Positions 47,355 through 57,441 of a DNA stretch of 64,000 bases are shown one piece after another. The position numbers were made by a program, and so were the translations under genes. The notes below the pieces were generated by a model. It had not been told where the DNA came from. It searched no databases and saw only the letters and a list, made by a program, of their open reading frames with translations. The stretch covers positions 5,952,001 to 6,016,000 of the forward strand of contig NZ_CP117430.1 in the NCBI RefSeq assembly GCF_030687395.1, read 5' to 3'. Origin of the DNA: Pseudomonas wuhanensis (GTDB lineage Bacteria > Pseudomonadota > Gammaproteobacteria > Pseudomonadales > Pseudomonadaceae). The first letter of the stretch is position 1, and the number at the start of each line of letters is the position of its first letter.

Positions 47355-48542
47355 TCAAGAAGCCAGCGGCAATACTTGCCAAAGCCCGTTCTGCTGAATC
47401 AATTGCCGGTCGCAGTCCGCTTCACGGGCGGCGGCCAAAAGTTGCCCAGGCAATGCCTGAACGACACGCTGACCCTCACTGCGCAACTGGCAAACCTGCT
47501 GCCAGAGTGCTGCATCCGTACTGTCTGGCATCCAGATACCGCCAGACGGTAGCTCGATTTCAGCACGCCCCAGGGTCACCAGGGTTTTCAAATCGGTAGA
47601 GAAACCAGTTGCCGGACGGGCACGACCGAAATCGGCGCCGATGTCGTCGTAACGACCGCCCTGAGCGATGGACTGGCCAACACCCGGTACGAACACGGCG
47701 AACACTACACCCGTGTGGTAGTGATAGCCGCGCAACTCGCCCAGGTCGAAATACAGCGGTAATTCCGGGAAACGCGTGGACAGACGCTCGGCAATCGCCA
47801 GCAAATCGTCCAGGGCCGCCAGCACGGGCGCCGGTGCATTGGCCAGACGCTCACGCGCTGCGCTCAACACTTCACGACCGCCACACAGGTCGACCAACGC
47901 TCGCAGCATGCCCGACAGATCGGCAGGCAGGCCTTCGGTCAAGGTAATGACCTCGTCGATGGCTTTACGTTGCAACGCATCGAACAACTGTTGCTCGACT
48001 TCGCCGGACAAACCGGCGGCGCGGGCCAGGCCGCGGTAGATGCCGACATGGCCGAGGTCCATGTGCACATCCGGCACATCGGCCAGTTTCAGCATGGCCA
48101 GCATCAGGCTGATGACTTCCACGTCGCTGCTCGGGCTGGCATCGCCGTACAACTCGGCGCCCAGTTGAATCGGGCTGCGCGAGGACGACAAGGCGCGTGG
48201 CTGAGCATGCAGCACGCTGCCGGCATAACACAGACGGCTCGGCCCTTCGCGACGCAGGGTGTGCGCATCGATGCGCGCCACTTGCGGCGTGATGTCGGCG
48301 CGAAAACCCATCTGCCGGCCCGACTGCGGGTCGATGACCTTGAAGGTACGCAGATCGAGGTCCGAGCCCGCGCCGGTCAGCAGGGATTCCAGGTACTCGA
48401 TATGGGGAGTCACGACAAACTCGTAACCCCAGCTCTGGAACAGATCCAACACCTGGCGACGCGCTACTTCGATGCGCGCAGCTTCTGGTGGCAGTACTTC
48501 TTCGATGCCATCTGGCAGCAGCCAGCGGTCTACCGTTGCCAT
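47355..48542 (-). CDS. hisZ: ATP phosphoribosyltransferase regulatory subunit HisZ
   Basis: A 395-aa protein with the histidyl-tRNA synthetase-like catalytic fold ([20 protein letters not shown] start, [13 protein letters not shown] motif 2 region near 97-109) but without the synthetase anticodon domain. It forms a complex with short-form HisG in histidine biosynthesis and gives it histidine feedback control. Its location between hflC and purA, away from other his genes, is normal in Pseudomonas. Confidence 0.93.
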   Translation of the reverse strand: MATVDRWLLPDGIEEVLPPEAARIEVARRQVLDLFQSWGYEFVVTPHIEYLESLLTGAGSDLDLRTFKVIDPQSGRQMGFRADITPQVARIDAHTLRREGPSRLCYAGSVLHAQPRALSSSRSPIQLGAELYGDASPSSDVEVISLMLAMLKLADVPDVHMDLGHVGIYRGLARAAGLSGEVEQQLFDALQRKAIDEVITLTEGLPADLSGMLRALVDLCGGREVLSAARERLANAPAPVLAALDDLLAIAERLSTRFPELPLYFDLGELRGYHYHTGVVFAVFVPGVGQSIAQGGRYDDIGADFGRARPATGFSTDLKTLVTLGRAEIELPSGGIWMPDSTDAALWQQVCQLRSEGQRVVQALPGQLLAAAREADCDRQLIQQNGLWQVLPLAS

Positions 48543-48857
48543 TACGCCATTCCCCTATGATCCGGGCGACAAGCCTTTGGGCGAGCCTTGAGTGAAGCAG
48601 AAAATGATCGGCTCATGTGCAAACCACGCGCATGAACAACGGGGCGAAAAGCCTGAAATCGGCTTCGCCAACCACTTTCCTCGAAAAACCTGTCGAGTCA
48701 TTCAACTCGGACGCCTGCACAAAAACAGCAATCAAACGTGCAGACGCAAAAAAGCCGGGAATTTCCCGGCTGCCGCATCATACACACGTTTTCCCAAAGG
48801 ATCACCCCGCCCGAGGTTTTAGCCGCCCGGCGGGGGATGATTCAGGTCAACGCCGTA
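48543..48857. other. Intergenic region between hisZ and hflC
   Basis: Contains a terminator (48746-48771) and, nearer hflC, a second GC-rich hairpin (ATCACCCCGCC ... GGCGGGGGATGAT, about 48801-48843) without a T run. The hisZ promoter must lie in 48543-48740; I could not pick out its -35/-10 with confidence. No gene seen. Confidence 0.5.
48746..48771 (-). terminator. Terminator after hflC
   Basis: AGCCGGGAA/TTCCCGGCT hairpin followed by TTTTTTGCG on the minus strand, about 87 bases past the hflC stop. It separates the hflKC transcript from hisZ-purA. Confidence 0.82.
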
Positions 48858-49727
48858 TCAAGGCTTGGCTTTTTCCAGGTAACGGAAGAAGTCGCTGCCC
48901 GGGTCCAGGACCATGACGTCGGATTTGTTCGCGAAGCTTTCACGGTAGGCACGCAGGCTACGGTAGAACGCGTAGAACTCCTGATCCTGGCCGTATGCCT
49001 TGGAGTAGATCGCAGCAGCCTGGGCATCACCGTCACCGCGAACCTCTTCGGATTCACGATAGGCTTCAGCCAGCAGCACGCGGCGTTGACGGTCGGCGTC
49101 GGCACGGATGCCTTCAGCCAGCTCGTTACCCTTGGCGCGGTGCTCGCGAGCTTCACGCTCACGCTCGGTGCTCATACGTTCGAACACGCTGCGGTTCACT
49201 TCCTTCGGCAGGTCGATGGTTTTGACCCGGACATCGACAACTTCGATACCCAGCTCTTTTTCCGCCATCTTGTTCAGCGAAGAGGTGATGTCTGCCATCA
49301 GCGCATCACGCTCACCGGACACCACTTCGTGCAGGGTGCGCTTACCGAACTGGTCACGCAGGCCCGATTCCAGACGACGGGAAAGACGCTCGTCGGCAAT
49401 CTGCTTGAGGCCGGAAGTCGCGGTGTAGAAGCGCTCGGCATCTTTCACGCGCCACTTGGCGTAGGCATCGACCATGACGGCTTTCTTTTCCAGCGTCAGG
49501 AAGCGTTGTGTCGGTGCATCCAGTGTCATCAGGCGCGCGTCGAATTTACGCACCTTGTTCACGTAAGGCACTTTCACGTGCAAGCCCGGCTGAACATCGG
49601 CCTGGACCACGCGACCGAACTGCAGCATCACCGCACGCTCGGTCTGAGCCACGATGTAGAAGCAGTTCCAGGCAACGATCGCCACGACGACGCCGATAAT
49701 AAGGGCGATCAGCGATTTATTGCTCAT
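48858..49727 (-). CDS. hflC: FtsH modulator HflC
   Basis: A 289-aa SPFH/prohibitin protein with one N-terminal membrane helix (about 5-25) and a periplasmic band-7 domain (VAQTERAVMLQFGRVV at 26-41, and long helices with STEREREAREHRAKG). With HflK it forms a large ring around the membrane protease FtsH and limits its action. Start overlaps the hflK stop (TGATG). Confidence 0.96.
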   Translation of the reverse strand: MSNKSLIALIIGVVVAIVAWNCFYIVAQTERAVMLQFGRVVQADVQPGLHVKVPYVNKVRKFDARLMTLDAPTQRFLTLEKKAVMVDAYAKWRVKDAERFYTATSGLKQIADERLSRRLESGLRDQFGKRTLHEVVSGERDALMADITSSLNKMAEKELGIEVVDVRVKTIDLPKEVNRSVFERMSTEREREAREHRAKGNELAEGIRADADRQRRVLLAEAYRESEEVRGDGDAQAAAIYSKAYGQDQEFYAFYRSLRAYRESFANKSDVMVLDPGSDFFRYLEKAKP

Positions 49728-50899
49728 CAGCGACTCTCCCTGGTACGTGCTTGCTGTTGCTGCAGATCAGCTGCCGCACGCGCATTCACTTCATTGCTGC
49801 TGGCTGCTGCGCCGGTCACCGGAGCGCCGGGGCTGCGACCACTGTCGATCATCTTGTCCAGCGGCAAGTACAGCAGATTGTTCTGGCCATCCTTGTTGCC
49901 GGTCACGAGAACCTTGCTGGTATTGCTGAAGATTTCCTGCATGGTGTCCAGGTACAGACGCTGGCGGGTGACTTCAGGGGCCTTGCGATACTCGGCCACC
50001 AGCTTGGTGAAGCGATCAGCCTCACCCTTGGCGCGGGAGACGGTCTCGTCGCGGTAACCGTTGGCATCTTCGAGGATGCGCTGGGCCTGACCACGGGCTT
50101 CCGGCACGACGCCGTTGGCGTAGGTTTCAGCCTGGTTGCGCGAACGCTGCTCGTCTTCACGGGCGCGGATCACGTCATCGAAGGCTTCCTGAACTTCACG
50201 CGGTGCAGCTGCGCTCTGTACGTTGACCTGGGTGACGGTGATACCGGTGCGATAGGTATCGAGGAAGCGTTGCAGACGCTCCTTGATTTCGCTGGCCATC
50301 AATTCACGACCTTCGGTCAGCACCTGATCCATGGCGGTAGAACCCACCACGTGACGCAAGGCACTGTCGGTCGCATGCTGCAGGCTGATTTCCGGCTGAT
50401 CGACGTTCAGCACGAAGTCCTGCAGGTTGCTGATCTTGTACTGCACGGTCAGCGGTACTTCGACGATGTTTTCGTCTTCAGTCAGCATTTGACCCTGCTT
50501 GGTATAGGCACGCTCACGCGTGACGTTTTCCATGTACTTGCGATCGATCGGCGGGAAATAGATGTTCAGGCCCGGGCCGACGGTTTCATAGTATTTGCCG
50601 AAGCGCAGCACTACCGCCTGCTCCTGCTCGTCGACCACGTAGACAGCGCTGTACAGCCACACGGCCGCCAGCACGACCAGGCCGATGCCGAGCAGGCCGC
50701 CAAAGCCGCCACTCTTGCCCGGACCACCGCCCTCGTCACCGCGTTTTTTACCACCACCGAACAACCCGTTCAGGCTTTCCTGCAGCTTTCGGAAGGCCTC
50801 GTCGAGATCCGGTGGTCCCTTGCGGTCGCCGTTATTGCGGCGCTTGCCACCCCAAGGATCCTGATTATTCGAGTTGCCACCCGGCTCATTCCAAGCCAT
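49727..50899 (-). CDS. hflK: FtsH modulator HflK
   Basis: A 390-aa SPFH protein. The N-terminal 75 residues are Gly/Asn-rich and cytoplasmic (MAWNEPGGNSNNQDPWGGK start), one membrane helix is at about 76-92, then the band-7 domain (VDEQEQAVVLRFGKY) and helical coil. I chose the ATG at 50899 with GGAGAG upstream; the frame opens twelve codons earlier. Partner of HflC, coupled by overlap; hflX lies 97 bases upstream. Confidence 0.96.
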   Translation of the reverse strand: MAWNEPGGNSNNQDPWGGKRRNNGDRKGPPDLDEAFRKLQESLNGLFGGGKKRGDEGGGPGKSGGFGGLLGIGLVVLAAVWLYSAVYVVDEQEQAVVLRFGKYYETVGPGLNIYFPPIDRKYMENVTRERAYTKQGQMLTEDENIVEVPLTVQYKISNLQDFVLNVDQPEISLQHATDSALRHVVGSTAMDQVLTEGRELMASEIKERLQRFLDTYRTGITVTQVNVQSAAAPREVQEAFDDVIRAREDEQRSRNQAETYANGVVPEARGQAQRILEDANGYRDETVSRAKGEADRFTKLVAEYRKAPEVTRQRLYLDTMQEIFSNTSKVLVTGNKDGQNNLLYLPLDKMIDSGRSPGAPVTGAAASSNEVNARAAADLQQQQARTRESR

Positions 50900-50995
50900 A
50901 GCGCTCTCCATCTGATAAAGCAAAGACGCACCCACGGCGCGCCGACCAATGCTACAGAATGCCTGTCACCGCGGCACAACCGCTTTCTCAGGCTT

Positions 50996-52297
50996 TTATT
51001 GCAAAGTGTGTTGCTCGATGAATTCTATCGGTTGCAGACCTTCGCGGCTCACGAGTCGATTCAATTCGATCCGAGGCAAGCGAACGGCCAGCAAGCTGAT
51101 GCCTTCTTCGTCATGTTCTTCTTTTTGCACCGCACCGAGTTCGAAAAACTGCGCACGCAGTCGAGCAAAACGTTGCGGCAAGCGCAAGGTGCCAACAAAC
51201 AAATCACTGCCCAACAGTTCGGCCACAGCCTGCTTGAGCAGGTCCAGGCCGGTACCGTCCTTGGCCGACAACCAGACCCGCTGCGGTTTGCCATCGGCAT
51301 CACGCTGGATCTGCGGCTCAACACCCTCGAGCAAATCGAGTTTGTTGTATACCTCAAGGATCGGCAAGTCTTGTGCCCCGATCTCCCCGAGCACCACCAT
51401 GACCTGTTCAATCTGGGCCATCCGCTCAGGCTCATGCGCATCGATCACATGCAGCAGCAGGTCGGAGTTGCTCGACTCTTCGAGCGTAGCCCGAAATGCC
51501 TCGACCAGCTTGTGCGGCAGGTGGCGAATGAAGCCCACGGTGTCGGCCAGCACGATCGGCCCGAGGTCATCGAGCTCGAGTCGACGCAAGGTCGGGTCGA
51601 GGGTAGCGAATAACTGGTCGGCGGCGAAGACGTCGGAATCGGTGACCGAATTGAACAGTGTCGATTTGCCGGCGTTGGTATACCCCACCAGTGAAACCGT
51701 CGGGATGTCAGCACGTTTGCGCCCGCGACGAGACTGCTCGCGCTGGCTGCGGACCTTTTCCAGACGCCCCTTGATCTGCCGCAGGCGAATCCGCAACAGG
51801 CGCCGGTCGGTTTCCAGCTGGGTTTCACCCGGGCCGCGCAGACCGATACCGCCCTTCTGCCGCTCAAGGTGAGTCCAGCCGCGAACCAGCCGCGTACTCA
51901 TGTGTTCAAGCTGGGCCAGTTCAACCTGGAGCTTGCCTTCATGGGTGCGGGCGCGTTGGGCGAAGATATCGAGAATCAAACCCGTGCGGTCAATCACGCG
52001 GCACTCGAAAATACGTTCGAGGTTACGTTCCTGACTGGGCGTGAGGATGTGATTGAAAATCACCAGATCGACCTGTTCGGCGTTGACCAGGTCGCGTAAT
52101 TCTTCGACCTTGCCGCTGCTGATCAGGGTTTTGGCGGTTGGCCGATGACGCGGCACGTTAAAAAACGCGACGGTCTCGGCGCCTGCCGAAATTGCCAACT
52201 CCTGAAACTCCTGCGGATCTTCGCGCGCCTCAGGGTCCTGACCATCCAAGTGAACGAGAATTGCCCGTTCACCACCACCGTGGCGCTCAAAGAACAA
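50996..52297 (-). CDS. hflX: Ribosome-associated GTPase HflX
   Basis: A 433-aa GTPase. The N-terminal HflX domain and coiled coil (about 1-195) include the Gly-rich GGIGLRGPGETQLETDRR; the G domain has G1 GYTNAGKS (205-212), G3 DTVGF and G4 NKLD. It splits stalled or heat-damaged ribosomes. The start is TTG at 52297: AGGAG stands six bases before it and the protein then begins MFFERHGGGERAIL in line with the family; no ATG or GTG is available at that point. It follows hfq by 12 bases. Confidence 0.95.
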   Translation of the reverse strand: MFFERHGGGERAILVHLDGQDPEAREDPQEFQELAISAGAETVAFFNVPRHRPTAKTLISSGKVEELRDLVNAEQVDLVIFNHILTPSQERNLERIFECRVIDRTGLILDIFAQRARTHEGKLQVELAQLEHMSTRLVRGWTHLERQKGGIGLRGPGETQLETDRRLLRIRLRQIKGRLEKVRSQREQSRRGRKRADIPTVSLVGYTNAGKSTLFNSVTDSDVFAADQLFATLDPTLRRLELDDLGPIVLADTVGFIRHLPHKLVEAFRATLEESSNSDLLLHVIDAHEPERMAQIEQVMVVLGEIGAQDLPILEVYNKLDLLEGVEPQIQRDADGKPQRVWLSAKDGTGLDLLKQAVAELLGSDLFVGTLRLPQRFARLRAQFFELGAVQKEEHDEEGISLLAVRLPRIELNRLVSREGLQPIEFIEQHTLQ

Positions 52298-52309
52298 AGG
52301 AGACTCCTA

Positions 52310-52570
52310 TCAGGCGTTACCTGGCTCAGCGTCACCTGCTTCGGATTCGGTTGCGCTAGGCAGACGAATTGGACGAACCGGCACCACTGTAGAGATAGCG
52401 TGTTTGTAAACCATTTGGCTAACGGTGTTTTTCAGCAGGATAACGAACTGGTCGAAAGACTCGATCGTGCCTTGCAGCTTGATCCCGTTGACCAGGTAGA
52501 TGGAAACCCCCACTTTCTCTTTACGTAAAGTATTCAAGTAAGGGTCTTGTAGCGAATGCCCTTTTGACAT
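52310..52570 (-). CDS. hfq: RNA chaperone Hfq
   Basis: An 86-aa Sm-like protein starting [19 protein letters not shown]. Sm1 ([20 protein letters not shown]) and Sm2 ([11 protein letters not shown]) are complete; the C-terminal tail is short, as in Pseudomonas. It is a hexamer that pairs small RNAs with mRNAs and takes part in Crc-mediated catabolite repression. The ATG at 52570 has AAAGGAG eight bases upstream. Confidence 0.98.
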   Translation of the reverse strand: MSKGHSLQDPYLNTLRKEKVGVSIYLVNGIKLQGTIESFDQFVILLKNTVSQMVYKHAISTVVPVRPIRLPSATESEAGDAEPGNA

Positions 52571-52664
52571 GTGCCGCACTCCTTTAAGGATTCAATATAA
52601 AAAATAGGTAAACAGATGGCTTGGGGCCGTCACACCCCCAAGGATAGACGGCAATTGCAAGGAC

Positions 52665-53636
52665 TCAGCTCAATATGGAGATGGTCCCGAGGTATTTCAA
52701 GGCGCGCGGCAGATTGTCGCAATCGAGGCTGTCCAACCAGTGTAAATCAGCCCAACTGCGCAGCCAGGTGAACTGGCGCTTTGCCAATTGGCGCGTGGCA
52801 ATGATTCCACGCTCCTGCATCTCGGCTTGCGTCAGCTTGCCATCCAGGTAATCCCAGACTTGTCGATAGCCTACAGCACGTATAGACGGCATCCCCGAAT
52901 TCAGGTCACCTCTATCTCGCAGGGCTACGACCTCGTCGATGAATCCCTGTTCCAACATATTTGTGAATCTTTGTTTAATGCGCTCGTGCAGTACCTGGCG
53001 ATTTGCCGGAGCGATGGCCAAGTTCGCGACAGTATAGGGCAATTGTTGCAGTCCCGAAGCGGCTGCTTCAGTACTTTGCGCAGATTGTCGCAAGCGTAGC
53101 TCAGTCATGCTCTGACCGCTGACGCGATAAACTTCCAGCGCTCGACTGAGGCGCTGCGGATCGTTCGGATGAATTCGCGCTGCGGATTGCGGATCGATGA
53201 CCGCCAATTGATCGTGCAGGGCTTGCCAGCCAAGGCGTGCAGCCTCTTCTTCGATTTGCGCACGCACGTCCGGATCGGCCGCCGGCATGTCGGCCAGACC
53301 TTCGAGCAAAGCCTTGTAGTAGAGCATTGTGCCGCCTACCAGCAGCGGGATTTTGCCCCGCGCGGTGATCTCGGCCATGGCCTCTAGCGCATCACGACGA
53401 AAATCCGCAGCCGAATAACTCTCGGCCGGGTCGAGAATATCGATCAAGCGATGCGGAAATTCGGCCAACAACTCTTTGGAAGGCTTGGCGGTGCCAATGT
53501 CCATGCCACGGTAAACCAGCGCCGAATCGACGCTGATCAGCTCGCAAGGCAGGACCTTGGTGAGTTCGATGGCCAGGTCGGTCTTGCCGGCAGCCGTCGG
53601 CCCCATCAGGAAAATCGCAGGAGGGAGCTGGCTCAT
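52665..53636 (-). CDS. miaA: tRNA dimethylallyltransferase
   Basis: A 323-aa enzyme with P-loop GPTAAGKT at residues 12-19, the [16 protein letters not shown] substrate block (37-52) and a late [12 protein letters not shown] motif. It transfers a dimethylallyl group to A37 of tRNAs reading UNN codons. I chose the ATG at 53636, which shares one base with the mutL stop (TGATG); the longer frame lies inside mutL. hfq follows 94 bases downstream. Confidence 0.97.
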   Translation of the reverse strand: MSQLPPAIFLMGPTAAGKTDLAIELTKVLPCELISVDSALVYRGMDIGTAKPSKELLAEFPHRLIDILDPAESYSAADFRRDALEAMAEITARGKIPLLVGGTMLYYKALLEGLADMPAADPDVRAQIEEEAARLGWQALHDQLAVIDPQSAARIHPNDPQRLSRALEVYRVSGQSMTELRLRQSAQSTEAAASGLQQLPYTVANLAIAPANRQVLHERIKQRFTNMLEQGFIDEVVALRDRGDLNSGMPSIRAVGYRQVWDYLDGKLTQAEMQERGIIATRQLAKRQFTWLRSWADLHWLDSLDCDNLPRALKYLGTISILS

Positions 53637-55546
53637 CAACGACCGCGCAAAAACAGTTTGTCCAGATCGTCCAGGCCCAATTGGGTCCAGGTCGGTCGGC
53701 CATGGTTGCATTGACCGCTGCGTTCGGTGTTTTCCATGTCCCGCAGCAGACCGTTCATTTCCGGCAAGGCCAGACGCCGATTCGCGCGAATCGCGCCGTG
53801 GCAGGCCATGGTGCCGAGCAGTTCGTTCAGGTGTGCCTGAATCCGGTCGCTGGTGCCATATTCCATCAAATCCGCCAGAACGTCGCTGACCAGTCGATTG
53901 GCTTCAGCCTGTTTCAGCAACGCGGGGATTTGCCGGATCGCCAGCGACTCCGGGCCAAGACGCTGCAACTCAAAACCCAGCCGCTGGAACCACGCGGCGT
54001 GTTCTTCGGCACAATCGGCTTCGCGCTGACTGACCGCCAGGGACTCCGGCACCAACAGCGGCTGACCGCTCAGGCCTTCGCTGGCCATGGCGATTTTCAG
54101 GCGTTCGTACATGATCCGCTCGTGGGCGGCGTGCATGTCCACCAGTACCAGCCCCTGGGCGTTTTCCGAAAGAATATAGATGCCCTTGAGCTGCGCCAAC
54201 GCGTAACCCAGCGGCGGAATGTCGTCCTGCCCGGCCGGCAGCGCGACCGCGTTGGCTTCGGGCAGTGGCGCGAAAAACTCACGGTAGGCCGCCTGGGCTT
54301 CAGCGACGGGCACGCCGGACTGAGGCCGCGGCGTGTACTGATACTGATAACCGGCACCAGCGCCCGAGCCAGCCGGCGTGTTGAACGACGGTTGTGCCTG
54401 AGGCTGTTCCAGCAGCGCATTGGCCGCCAGACGCATTTCGCCCTGCGGACCAAACTCACCGGCGTCGAGCCCGGTGGGCCTGACAATGGCCGTCGCAACA
54501 GGCGTGGCCAGATGATCTTCCGGCCGCACATCGCCGAGGGCGCGGTGCAAGGTGCCATAGAGGAAATCGTGAACCATGCGCCCGTCACGGAAGCGTACTT
54601 CGTGCTTGGTCGGGTGCACGTTGACGTCGACGCCCGCCGGATCGACTTCGAAAAACAGCACGAACGTCGGGTGCCGACCGTTGAACAGCACGTCGCGATA
54701 AGCCTGGCGCACCGCATGGGCCACCAGTTTGTCGCGCACGGCGCGGCCATTCACAAAGAAATACTGCAAGTCCGCCTGGCTGCGGTTGAAGGTCGGCAAC
54801 CCGACCCAGCCCCACAGATGCAGGCCATTGCGTTCGATCTCGATCGGTAACGCCTGCTCCAGGAAACCCGCCCCGCAGATCGCCGCCACACGCCGGGCGC
54901 GGGCCGCGTCATCATGGGCTTCGTGCAGGCTGAGGATGGTTTTGCCGTTATGACGCAGATGGAACGCCACATCGAACCGCGCCAGCGCCAGACGTTTGAT
55001 CACTTCTTGCAGGTGATCGAATTCGGTTTTTTCGGTCTTTAGAAATTTGCGGCGCGCCGGGGTATTGAAGAACAAATCGCGCACTTCCACCGAAGTCCCC
55101 ACCGGATGGGCCGCCGGTTGTACACGAGGCGCCATGTCGCGGCCTTCGGTTTCCACCTGCCAGGCCTGATCGGCATCGCGAGTGCGGGAGGTCAGAGTCA
55201 GGCGCGCCACGGAACTGATGGACGCCAGCGCCTCACCACGAAACCCCAGGCTCATCACCTGTTCAAGGTCTTCCAGATTGCGAATCTTGCTGGTGGCGTG
55301 ACGGGCCAGGGCCAGCGGCAGGTCATCGGCAGAAATGCCGCTGCCATCATCGCGCACCCGCAGCAGCTTGACGCCGCCCTGCTCCACATCAACATCGATG
55401 CGTTTGGCTCCGGAGTCGAGGCTGTTCTCCAGCAACTCCTTGATCACCGAGGCCGGGCGCTCAACCACTTCACCGGCAGCAATCTGGTTCGCCAACCGCG
55501 GGCTGAGCAGCTCGATACGCGCGGTGTTGGTCAGCACCTGGTTCAT
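53636..55546 (-). CDS. mutL: DNA mismatch repair protein MutL
   Basis: A 636-aa GHKL ATPase. ATP-site residues are in the [11 protein letters not shown] block (E40, N41, D44), DDGSGI (66-71) and [10 protein letters not shown] (101-110). A Pro/Gln/Gly-rich linker spans about 380-440. The C-terminal domain holds [12 protein letters not shown] (470-481), matching the DQHA-x2-E-x4-E endonuclease motif with Gln replaced by Met, as I recall for P. aeruginosa MutL, plus [10 protein letters not shown]. So the protein probably nicks DNA itself, in line with the lack of MutH in pseudomonads. Overlaps amiB (ATGA) and miaA. Confidence 0.97.
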   Translation of the reverse strand: MNQVLTNTARIELLSPRLANQIAAGEVVERPASVIKELLENSLDSGAKRIDVDVEQGGVKLLRVRDDGSGISADDLPLALARHATSKIRNLEDLEQVMSLGFRGEALASISSVARLTLTSRTRDADQAWQVETEGRDMAPRVQPAAHPVGTSVEVRDLFFNTPARRKFLKTEKTEFDHLQEVIKRLALARFDVAFHLRHNGKTILSLHEAHDDAARARRVAAICGAGFLEQALPIEIERNGLHLWGWVGLPTFNRSQADLQYFFVNGRAVRDKLVAHAVRQAYRDVLFNGRHPTFVLFFEVDPAGVDVNVHPTKHEVRFRDGRMVHDFLYGTLHRALGDVRPEDHLATPVATAIVRPTGLDAGEFGPQGEMRLAANALLEQPQAQPSFNTPAGSGAGAGYQYQYTPRPQSGVPVAEAQAAYREFFAPLPEANAVALPAGQDDIPPLGYALAQLKGIYILSENAQGLVLVDMHAAHERIMYERLKIAMASEGLSGQPLLVPESLAVSQREADCAEEHAAWFQRLGFELQRLGPESLAIRQIPALLKQAEANRLVSDVLADLMEYGTSDRIQAHLNELLGTMACHGAIRANRRLALPEMNGLLRDMENTERSGQCNHGRPTWTQLGLDDLDKLFLRGR

Positions 55547-56970
55547 TCTTTGGCCGCCAGTTCAGTGCCGGGGATGGTCAATGTCTGACCGATCTTCAGC
55601 TCGTCGCTCTTGAGGTTGTTGGCGCTGCGCAAGGTGGCCGGAGCCACCTGATAGCGCACGGCGATCATCGCCAGGGTTTCGCCGGGATTGACGCGATGGT
55701 CACGCGGGCCCTGGGCGATTTTGCCGGAGTCGCGCAACCAGGCAATGTAGGTGCCCGGCGGTGGATTCTGCTGGAAAAATTGCCGTACGCCGCTGCTGAT
55801 AGAACGCGCCAGCGCCTGCTGGTGGTTCGCTGCGGCCAGCTTGGAAGCTTCGTTGGCGTTGGAGATAAACCCGGTTTCCACCAGAATCGACGGGATGTCC
55901 GGCGACTTCAGTACCATGAACCCGGCTTGCTCCACGCGTTGTTTGTGCAGCGGCGTGACGCGACCGATGTTGCTCAAGACTTTCTGGCCAACGTTGAGGC
56001 TGGAGGTCAGGGAAGCGGTCATCGACAGATCGAGCAGCACGCCGGCCAGCATGCGGTCCTTGTCATCGAGGCTGACGTTGCCGGCACCGCCGATCAAGTC
56101 GGAACGGTTTTCGCTGTCGGCCAGCCAACGGGCGGTCTCCGACGTAGCGCCGCGGTCAGACAAAGCGAACACCGACGCACCGAACGCGGCGGCCGAAGGC
56201 GCGGCGTCGGCGTGGATCGAAACGAACAGGTCGGCGCCCTTCTTGCGGGCAATTTCGGTACGGCCGCGCAACGGAATGAAGTAGTCGCCGGTACGCGTCA
56301 GTTCGGCGCGGAAGCCTTTCATGCCATTGACCTGACGCTGCAGTTCACGGGCGATGGCCAGCACCACGTCTTTTTCACGCTGACCGCGCGAGCCCGAGGC
56401 GCCTGGGTCTTCACCACCGTGACCGGCATCGATCACCACAATGATGTCGCGCTTGCCGGCCGGGGCAGGCGGCAGCTTGACCGGCGGATCGACTGGCGTG
56501 ACCGGCACCGGCGCCACAGTCGCGACGTTAGTCGGCACAGGAATTGGCGCGGCGTCGGCGGCGTTATCAAACAGGTCGACCACCAAGCGATTACCGTATT
56601 GGGCGTTGGGCGCCAAGGTAAAACTTTTCGGCGTGACGGCCTTTTTCAGGTCGATGACCACTCGCAGATCGGTCGGCGTACGCTGAGCCGAACGCATGGC
56701 GGTGATCGGAGTGTTGGAGGTATTGACGTTCAGCGGCGATCCCAGGGATGCGCCATTGATGTCGATCACCAGCCGATCCGGGGAGGTCAGGGTAAAAACG
56801 CTGTGCTGGACAGGCCCTGTCAGATCAAACACCAGTCGCGTGTTGTCCGGCGCCCGCCACAGGCGAACACTGTTGACCTTCGTCTCGGCCACAGCGTCGA
56901 CGGTCACCGCCAGAAACAACAATCCTACGGCAGCAACCAACGCGCGAAAGCGCATACCTAACCCCATCAT
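55543..56970 (-). CDS. amiB: N-acetylmuramoyl-L-alanine amidase AmiB
   Basis: Up to 475 aa. A signal peptide ([23 protein letters not shown] region) leads into a periplasmic AMIN domain (about 30-130), a Pro/Val-rich linker, the amidase_3 Zn-peptidase domain ([23 protein letters not shown]) and a C-terminal LysM ([16 protein letters not shown]). It splits septal peptidoglycan for daughter-cell separation. The start is uncertain: the first ATG follows the tsaE stop directly (TAAATG) without a ribosome site, while the ATG at 56955 has GGGG six bases upstream and gives a standard signal peptide. Confidence 0.95.
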   Translation of the reverse strand: MMGLGMRFRALVAAVGLLFLAVTVDAVAETKVNSVRLWRAPDNTRLVFDLTGPVQHSVFTLTSPDRLVIDINGASLGSPLNVNTSNTPITAMRSAQRTPTDLRVVIDLKKAVTPKSFTLAPNAQYGNRLVVDLFDNAADAAPIPVPTNVATVAPVPVTPVDPPVKLPPAPAGKRDIIVVIDAGHGGEDPGASGSRGQREKDVVLAIARELQRQVNGMKGFRAELTRTGDYFIPLRGRTEIARKKGADLFVSIHADAAPSAAAFGASVFALSDRGATSETARWLADSENRSDLIGGAGNVSLDDKDRMLAGVLLDLSMTASLTSSLNVGQKVLSNIGRVTPLHKQRVEQAGFMVLKSPDIPSILVETGFISNANEASKLAAANHQQALARSISSGVRQFFQQNPPPGTYIAWLRDSGKIAQGPRDHRVNPGETLAMIAVRYQVAPATLRSANNLKSDELKIGQTLTIPGTELAAKE

Positions 56971-57441
56971 TTATTTGGATTCCAATACCAAAACGGCACA
57001 CCACGACTCGCCACGCGAACCCTGGGGCAAAATTTTCAGCGAACGTCCGCTGTCTTGCGGGGTAATGGTAATGGTCAGGTCGGGCTTTGGCAAAAAGCCT
57101 GCACCGTTCCGGGGCCATTCGATCAGGCACAGTGCATCGTCTTCGAAATAGTCGCGGATGCCGAGGTACTCCAGCTCCTCCGGATCGACCAGACGATACA
57201 GGTCGAAATGGAAGGCGCGGATGGCGCCGATCTCGTAAGGCTCGACCAGGGTGAAGGTCGGACTTTTTACCGCGCCTGTATGCCCCAGCCCCCGGATAAT
57301 GCCCCGGGACAGCGTGGTTTTCCCCGCCCCCAGATCTCCCTCGAGAAAAATCAGACCGTGCCCTTGGGTGGTTTTGGCGATACGTGCGCCAAAGTCGCTC
57401 ATGGCCTGTTCATCGGCCAGGTACAGGGTTACTTCAGACAC
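56971..57441 (-). CDS. tsaE: tRNA threonylcarbamoyladenosine biosynthesis ATPase TsaE
   Basis: A 156-aa protein with P-loop GDLGAGKT (35-42), the SPTFTLVE segment and HFDLYRL (near 99-105), all TsaE hallmarks. It powers the TsaBDE complex that makes t6A37 in tRNAs for ANN codons. The start is GTG at 57441, supported by GGAGGAG eight bases upstream. It overlaps the end of nnr by 13 bases and its stop abuts amiB. Confidence 0.96.
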   Translation of the reverse strand: MSEVTLYLADEQAMSDFGARIAKTTQGHGLIFLEGDLGAGKTTLSRGIIRGLGHTGAVKSPTFTLVEPYEIGAIRAFHFDLYRLVDPEELEYLGIRDYFEDDALCLIEWPRNGAGFLPKPDLTITITPQDSGRSLKILPQGSRGESWCAVLVLESK

